64,000 nt of DNA, taken from the NCBI GenBank assembly GCA_001414325.1, contig LLKB01000001.1:634437-698436 (forward strand), given 5' to 3'. Both the position numbers and the translations under genes were made by a program. The DNA comes from Butyribacter intestini. Its GTDB lineage: Bacteria; Bacillota; Clostridia; Lachnospirales; Lachnospiraceae. Below are positions 60,291 through 64,000 of the stretch, one piece after another. Numbering within the stretch: position 1 is the stretch's first letter; each line of letters starts with the position of its first letter. The notes beneath the pieces were generated by a model. It was not told where the DNA came from. It saw only the letters and a program-made list of their open reading frames with translations, and did no database searches.

Positions 60291-60566
60291 ATGCAGGTTA
60301 CGTTAGACACAGCAAAAAGTTATCTGAGAGTAGATTCCTCAGATGATGATGCACTGATTAGCGGTCTCATCGTTTCGGCAGAAACCTTGGTAAGAGAGGT
60401 GACGCGCTTAAATGATGAGGAGCTGCTCCCGTATAAGGAGATTGTCGAAATTGCAGAGCTCTTTACGATTGCGTACCTGTATGAACACAGGGAAGAAGCG
60501 GATCACAAGAACCTGACTGAAACGGTGAAGTATCTGCTTTTTCCAATCCGTAAGGAGGTCTTTTGA
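60291..60566 (+). CDS. head-tail connector (gp6-like)
   Basis: The 91-aa helical protein (DTAKSYLRVDSSDDDALISG) matches the phage gp6/YqbG connector family. ATG follows AGGAGGTAGGATAA. It overlaps the next start by one base (TGATG). Confidence 0.92.
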   Translation: MQVTLDTAKSYLRVDSSDDDALISGLIVSAETLVREVTRLNDEELLPYKEIVEIAELFTIAYLYEHREEADHKNLTETVKYLLFPIRKEVF

Positions 60567-60895
60567 TGATTGAGACAATGCGGGAACGTATCACAATTCA
60601 AAAAAGTAAGGCTGTAACAGATAAGGATGGAAATCATGTTCTTGTTTGGGATGATTATTATTCTTGTTCTGCATACGCAAATAATCTTTCTGGAAAAGAA
60701 TACTGGGCAGCAGCACAGGTAAATGCACAGACAGATTTATATTTTCTAATCCGTTATTGTAGTGAGGCGGCTGCGATTGATAGTGAACACTTCCGCATTG
60801 TATTTCATGGCCAGCTTTACAATATTTCATTTGTTGATAACGTGCAGTACAAAAACAAGACATTGAAGCTCCGCGCGAGCCTGGTAAAGAGGTGA
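60566..60895 (+). CDS. head-tail adaptor (SPP1 gp16-like)
   Basis: The 109-aa beta-rich protein (RERITIQKSKAVTDKDGNHV; DDYYSCSAYANNLSGKEY) matches the head closure family. ATG at 60566 with TAAGGAGG upstream is preferred to TTG at 60563. Its stop overlaps the next start. Confidence 0.9.
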   Translation: MIETMRERITIQKSKAVTDKDGNHVLVWDDYYSCSAYANNLSGKEYWAAAQVNAQTDLYFLIRYCSEAAAIDSEHFRIVFHGQLYNISFVDNVQYKNKTLKLRASLVKR

Positions 60896-61281
60896 TGGTA
60901 TGGCAAAATACAGTAAGTGTTGATCAGCTCGCAAATGTTATTATGCAGGGCCTTACGGAATATGCCGATGCACAGAGCGATATGGTAAAGCAAAGTGTGA
61001 AGGATGTTAGCAAGGAAGTTAAAAAAGAAATATCTGCAAATGCTCCAAAGAGGATAGGTGCTTATAAAAAGAGTTGGGCTACCAAGAAAACGAAGGAGAC
61101 CAGTAATTCTCTTACAATGACAGTTCATTCCAAGAACAGGTATCAGATTGCGCATCTTTTGGAACATGGTCATGCGAAACGTGGAGGAGGTAGAGTTGCC
61201 GCAATCCCACATATAGCACTGGCAGAAGAACATGGAGCGACAATGTTACAGCAGAAAATTGAAAGGGGATTACGGGAATGA
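60895..61281 (+). CDS. HK97 gp10-like head-tail joining protein
   Basis: The 128-aa protein (SVKDVSKEVKKEISANAPKR; YQIAHLLEHGHAKRGGGRVA; IPHIALAEEHG) fits the gp10/Gp36-type tail joining family, with the LLEHGHA motif. ATG 60895 and GTG 60892 are alternative starts after AAGAGGTG. Confidence 0.92.
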   Translation: MVWQNTVSVDQLANVIMQGLTEYADAQSDMVKQSVKDVSKEVKKEISANAPKRIGAYKKSWATKKTKETSNSLTMTVHSKNRYQIAHLLEHGHAKRGGGRVAAIPHIALAEEHGATMLQQKIERGLRE

Positions 61282-61595
61282 CACATCAGGAAGTAATGAC
61301 AATGCTTGCGGAGATGAATCTTCCGTATGCATATGATCATTTCGTAGAGGGAGAGTCACCGGATCCTCCTTTTTTAGCGTTCTTATATCCGGGAAGTAAT
61401 CACTTTGCAGCAGATGGAAAAGTATATTTTAAAGTGAATCGATTAAATATTGAGCTCTATACAGATAAGAAAGATGTGGAGCTTGAAGAAACTGTAGAGG
61501 CTGTGCTGGATAGGCATGGCATTTTTTATGTCAAAAGCGAAGTATGGATTGAATCTGAAAATCTGTATGAGGTGCTTTATCAGATGGAGGTATAG
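61278..61595 (+). CDS. tail terminator/completion protein
   Basis: The 105-aa protein (MTHQEVMTMLAEMNLPYAYD; NRLNIELYTDKKDVELEETV) resembles tail terminator proteins of HK97-like phages. It overlaps the gp10 stop by 4 bases. Position between gp10 and the tail tube supports the role. Confidence 0.82.
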   Translation: MTHQEVMTMLAEMNLPYAYDHFVEGESPDPPFLAFLYPGSNHFAADGKVYFKVNRLNIELYTDKKDVELEETVEAVLDRHGIFYVKSEVWIESENLYEVLYQMEV

Positions 61596-61597
61596 AA

Positions 61598-62239
61598 ATG
61601 GCTAATAAAAAGAATAAAGTCAAGTTTAATATCCGAAATGTGCATTATGCACTGCTTACAAAAAGTGATGATGGCGAGGTGACATATGGTACACCCGTGC
61701 CGATGCCCGGTGCGGTATCCATTTCGCTTGATCCAAACGGAGAGCCAAGTGTATTCTATGCAGACGGATATGCATATTACACGATCAATAACAATCAGGG
61801 CTATGAAGGTGACCTTGAACTTGCTCTGGTGCCGGAGTCGTTTCGTACCGATGTACTGAAGGAATCCCTCGATGCCAATAATGTGCTTGTTGAAGATGCG
61901 ACCGTGGAAACAGGTAAATTTGCACTGTTGTTTGAATTTGATGGTGACATCAATAAAATCCGTCATGTGCTTTATAATTGCACGGCAGCAAGACCTACCA
62001 TTGAATCAGCAACAAAGGAAGATGAGATTGAGGTCAAGACAGAAACCCTGTCGATTACGGCATCACCTCTTGATGGGGGCTATGTAAAAGCACGTACATC
62101 TGACAGCACATCGGCGGCTGCTTATGATGGCTGGTATAAAACAGTATATCTTCCGAAAGCAGTATCTGATGCATCAGGCCAGTCCGACAGTACAAAGGTA
62201 TCATCAGCAAAGAACAGTTCTAAGGAGGTCGTATCATGA
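61598..62239 (+). CDS. major tail tube protein
   Basis: The 213-aa protein (KVKFNIRNVHYALLTKSDDG; GTPVPMPGAVSISLDPNGEP) matches phi13-type major tail proteins. The C-terminal 20 residues are Ser/Lys-rich. It ends overlapping the tail chaperone gene. Confidence 0.93.
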   Translation: MANKKNKVKFNIRNVHYALLTKSDDGEVTYGTPVPMPGAVSISLDPNGEPSVFYADGYAYYTINNNQGYEGDLELALVPESFRTDVLKESLDANNVLVEDATVETGKFALLFEFDGDINKIRHVLYNCTAARPTIESATKEDEIEVKTETLSITASPLDGGYVKARTSDSTSAAAYDGWYKTVYLPKAVSDASGQSDSTKVSSAKNSSKEVVS

Positions 62240-62613
62240 GCCTTATAAAAAATCTTGAAATTGATGGAAAGCAGGTGCCATTCAAGGCATCTGCTGCAAT
62301 CCCACGAATTTATCGTATTAAGTTTGGAAGGGATATTTATAAAGACCTGAGTGCCTTGGAGAAGGCTGTAGGAAAAGATAAAGAGGAGAGTTCAAGCCTG
62401 GATATGTTTTCACTTGAGATGTTTGAGAATATTGCATATGTTATGGCAAAACACGCAGACCTGGGCATTCCCGATACACCAGAAGAATGGCTTGATGAGT
62501 TTAATACATTTTCTATTTATCAGATTCTTCCACAACTTATTGAGTTATGGGGATTGAATGTGAAAACGGATGTTGAAGCTAAAAAAAACTTCGCCCGACA
62601 GAGCGTCAGATGA
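62236..62613 (+). CDS. tail assembly chaperone gpG
   Basis: The 125-aa protein (NLEIDGKQVPFKASAAIPRI; FEDI-type FENIAYVMAKHADLGIPDTP) has the gpG-like fold. It ends at GCT-AAA-AAA-AAC, a slippery heptamer (A AAA AAC) whose -1 frame continues as gpT, so a gpGT fusion is expected. Confidence 0.88.
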   Translation: MSLIKNLEIDGKQVPFKASAAIPRIYRIKFGRDIYKDLSALEKAVGKDKEESSSLDMFSLEMFENIAYVMAKHADLGIPDTPEEWLDEFNTFSIYQILPQLIELWGLNVKTDVEAKKNFARQSVR

Positions 62614-62774
62614 CAACACCCTTATTTCTTCTAAGATGTGTGCAGATAGGGTTGTCTATCCGAGACCTTGACCTTCTGACAATAGGGATGGTTAATGATA
62701 TGTATGCCGAGAGCAGTAATGATGATTACAAGTATCCAGAAGTTGCAACACAGGAAGATTTCGACAGGTTCTAG
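62610..62774 (+). CDS. tail assembly chaperone gpT part (-1 frameshift product)
   Basis: The -1 frame after the run of eight A's (62581-62588) reads LRPTERQMTTPLFLLRCVQI, then GLSIRDLDLLTIGMVNDMYA and YPEVATQEDFDRF, matching gpT-type chaperone tails. It is open across the gpG stop (ATGA overlap at 62610). Production as a gpG-gpT fusion of about 180 residues is expected; independent initiation at 62610 lacks a ribosome site. The fusion binds the tape measure protein. Confidence 0.82.
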   Translation: MTTPLFLLRCVQIGLSIRDLDLLTIGMVNDMYAESSNDDYKYPEVATQEDFDRF

Positions 62775-62775
62775 A

Positions 62776-62804
62776 TTGAGAAAACAGCCATTTTCTGATA
62801 TAAT
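62776..62804 (+). promoter_or_regulatory. sigma-70 promoter of the MazG-like cargo gene
   Basis: TTGAGA (62776-62781), 17 bases, TATAAT (62799-62804), starting two bases after the gpT stop. Confidence 0.8.
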
Positions 62805-62868
62805 ACGGAAAGTGGTTGAAACATTCTCAGCTACAAATCGGAATTTGCACATTATGGAGGAAATTAGA

Positions 62869-63204
62869 ATGAACATTAATGAATATCAGGAATTGGCAAT
62901 GACTACTTTAAATCCTGAACTAAGTAAAAGAGATGTATTAATAAATAGTGTAATGGGCTTATGTGGTGAATCAGGAGAAGCCATTGATATAGTAAAAAAA
63001 TGGATGGCTCAAGGACATGAATTGGACAAGGAACATTTGGCAAAGGAACTCGGAGATGTAGCTTGGTATTTGGCAGAAGCTGCGACAGCACTAGATATAT
63101 CTCTTGAAGATATTTTTCAAGCAAATATTGATAAATTAAAGATGAGATATCCAGACGGATTTGAAACAAAAAAATCTTTAGTGCGCCTAAAAGGAGATAT
63201 ATAA
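62869..63204 (+). CDS. MazG-like nucleotide pyrophosphohydrolase, cargo gene
   Basis: The 111-aa protein has all MazG-type metal-binding motifs: LCGESGEAIDIVKKW (E-x2-E, about 33-47) and LAKELGDVAWYLAEAA (E-x2-D, about 58-73). ATG 62869 follows GGAGG by eight bases. The gene has its own promoter and terminator and is AT-rich, so it is independent of the tail operon. MazG-like enzymes hydrolyse (d)NTPs or ppGpp-like alarmones; in a prophage it may help replication or interfere with other phages. Confidence 0.9.
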   Translation: MNINEYQELAMTTLNPELSKRDVLINSVMGLCGESGEAIDIVKKWMAQGHELDKEHLAKELGDVAWYLAEAATALDISLEDIFQANIDKLKMRYPDGFETKKSLVRLKGDI

Positions 63205-63239
63205 CTTCAAGTTTGTCGGAGTGAAAATTAATAATTTAC

Positions 63240-63280
63240 ATAGAAACATCTGTCAGAAATGGCAGGTGTTTTTCTTTTGT
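63240..63280 (+). terminator. intrinsic terminator after the MazG-like gene
   Basis: ACATCTGTC, loop AGAAAT, GGCAGGTGT, followed by TTTTCTTTTG; pairs include G-T. Confidence 0.78.
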
Positions 63281-63333
63281 TACGGAGCAGAAATGCTCCT
63301 TTTTTTATACCCATTTTTAGGAGGTGAGAATTC

Positions 63334-64000
63334 ATGGCAAGCCGTATTCAGGGAATTACCGTAGAAATCGGTGGTGATACAACCAAATTGCAGAATGCCC
63401 TTAAGGGTGTGAACGGACAGATAAAATCCACCCAATCACAGCTGAAGGATGTAAACAAACTGCTGAAACTGGATCCGGGCAACACAGAGCTGATTGCACA
63501 GAAACACAAGCTGCTTTCAGAGGCTGTTAGTGAGACAAAAGAAAAACTGGCAACCTTAAAGACGGCAGCGGAACAGGCAAACACGGTGCTTGCCAATGGT
63601 GAAATCTCCAAAGAGCAGTACGATGCATTGCAGAGGGAAATCGTAGAAACGGAGCAGGACTTAAAAAATCTGGAAACACAGGCGAACCAGTCGGCAACGG
63701 CAGTTCAGAAGATAGCTGCATCCGGGGAAAAGTTAAAAACGGTCGGTAACAACATATCGTCTGCCGGACAGAAACTTCTTCCCGTGACAGGGGCAGTAGC
63801 GGGACTTGGCACGGCGGCTGTTACAACGGCAGCAAACTTTGAATCCTCCATGTCACAGGTACAGGCTACGATGGGAATCACGAAAGATTCCATGTCAACG
63901 GTTGACGGGCAGTCTGTTAATACGATGGACACCCTTTCCAAACTGGCAAAGAAGATGGGCGCAGAGACGGCATTTTCTGCAAGTGAGTGTGCAGAAGCAT
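63334..64000 (+). CDS. tail tape measure protein (3' truncated by window)
   Basis: The first 222 residues are present. ATG follows TTAGGAGGTGAGAATTC. An N-terminal coiled coil (TTKLQNALKGVNGQIKSTQS; LKLDPGNTELIAQKHKLLSE) leads to the tape measure core (ANFESSMSQVQATMGITKDS; LAKKMGAETAFSASECAEA). It continues off the window. Confidence 0.93.
   Translation, partial: MASRIQGITVEIGGDTTKLQNALKGVNGQIKSTQSQLKDVNKLLKLDPGNTELIAQKHKLLSEAVSETKEKLATLKTAAEQANTVLANGEISKEQYDALQREIVETEQDLKNLETQANQSATAVQKIAASGEKLKTVGNNISSAGQKLLPVTGAVAGLGTAAVTTAANFESSMSQVQATMGITKDSMSTVDGQSVNTMDTLSKLAKKMGAETAFSASECAEA

Noticed and set aside
62869-63204. MazG-like gene as part of a MazEF toxin-antitoxin with the MazF-like gene at 37689
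   Set aside because: They are 25 kb apart in different operons, and MazG is not an antitoxin.
1-64000. CRISPR array, tRNA or rRNA genes
   Set aside because: No regularly spaced repeats and no cloverleaf or rRNA-like sequence was recognised on reading, though small tRNAs could be missed without a covariance search.

Overview
The window is low-GC DNA from a Gram-positive anaerobe of the Clostridia, most likely Lachnospiraceae. This is judged from the AT-rich codon use, strong GGAGG ribosome sites, a YlbJ-type sporulation membrane protein, TnpV, and the style of the mobile elements. No rRNA, tRNA or CRISPR array was seen.

Host segment (1-6183). It holds the 3' part of a YlbJ-like sporulation gene, an M18 aminopeptidase, pheA, a transposase remnant, a hypothetical gene with a weak DarT-like motif, and rlmD (rumA), the 23S rRNA uracil-5 methyltransferase.

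Integrative mobilizable element (about 6179-25417, 19.2 kb). It sits inside the 3' end of rlmD, between two GAGAC cores. Its 13-bp inverted arms lie just inside the ends. It carries a tail that extends RlmD, TnpV, an AAA ATPase / unknown protein / DUF2188 cargo with a structured intergenic RNA region, a MobQ/MobL-type relaxase with an oriT of the TAAGTGCG/CCCT class, DUF3847, a DnaC-like loader, a RepA-like initiator, ParR-like and ParM-like partition genes, a two-component system with a three-gene ABC exporter, a STAND/TPR NTPase, an AbiF-type (Abi_2, HEPN) gene behind a small terminated RNA, and a large serine recombinase. No type IV secretion genes are visible, so it probably needs a helper. 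The recombinase frame ends in host rlmD sequence, and RlmD ends in element sequence. On excision the frames would swap in register, fusing the recombinase to the 100-residue tail.

Defence-like island (25446-32388). It has a BcgI-like restriction-modification pair (nuclease-methylase fusion plus two-domain specificity subunit), a small antisense-oriented gene with its own promoter, and an operon of a GIY-YIG/RAMA-like protein, an RNxxxH (HEPN-like) protein and an overlapping unknown gene.

Prophage (about 32.4 kb to the window end, truncated). It is a siphovirus-type HK97-fold prophage: small left-end genes, a CI/ImmA repression module with a divergent operator-rich switch, a replication block (DUF2800 nuclease, DUF2815 ssDNA-binding protein, family A polymerase, PrimPol/VapE, VRR-NUC, SNF2 helicase), a late regulator, HNH and a possible cos region, a ParB/methylase, an amidoligase cassette with three copies of a leader element, and then terminase, portal, protease, capsid, connector, tail and a partial tape measure gene. 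Two AT-rich cargo genes interrupt the structural operon: an AIPR protein between terminase and portal, and a MazG-like protein between gpG/gpT and the tape measure gene. No phage integrase lies in the window, so the prophage limits are unknown.
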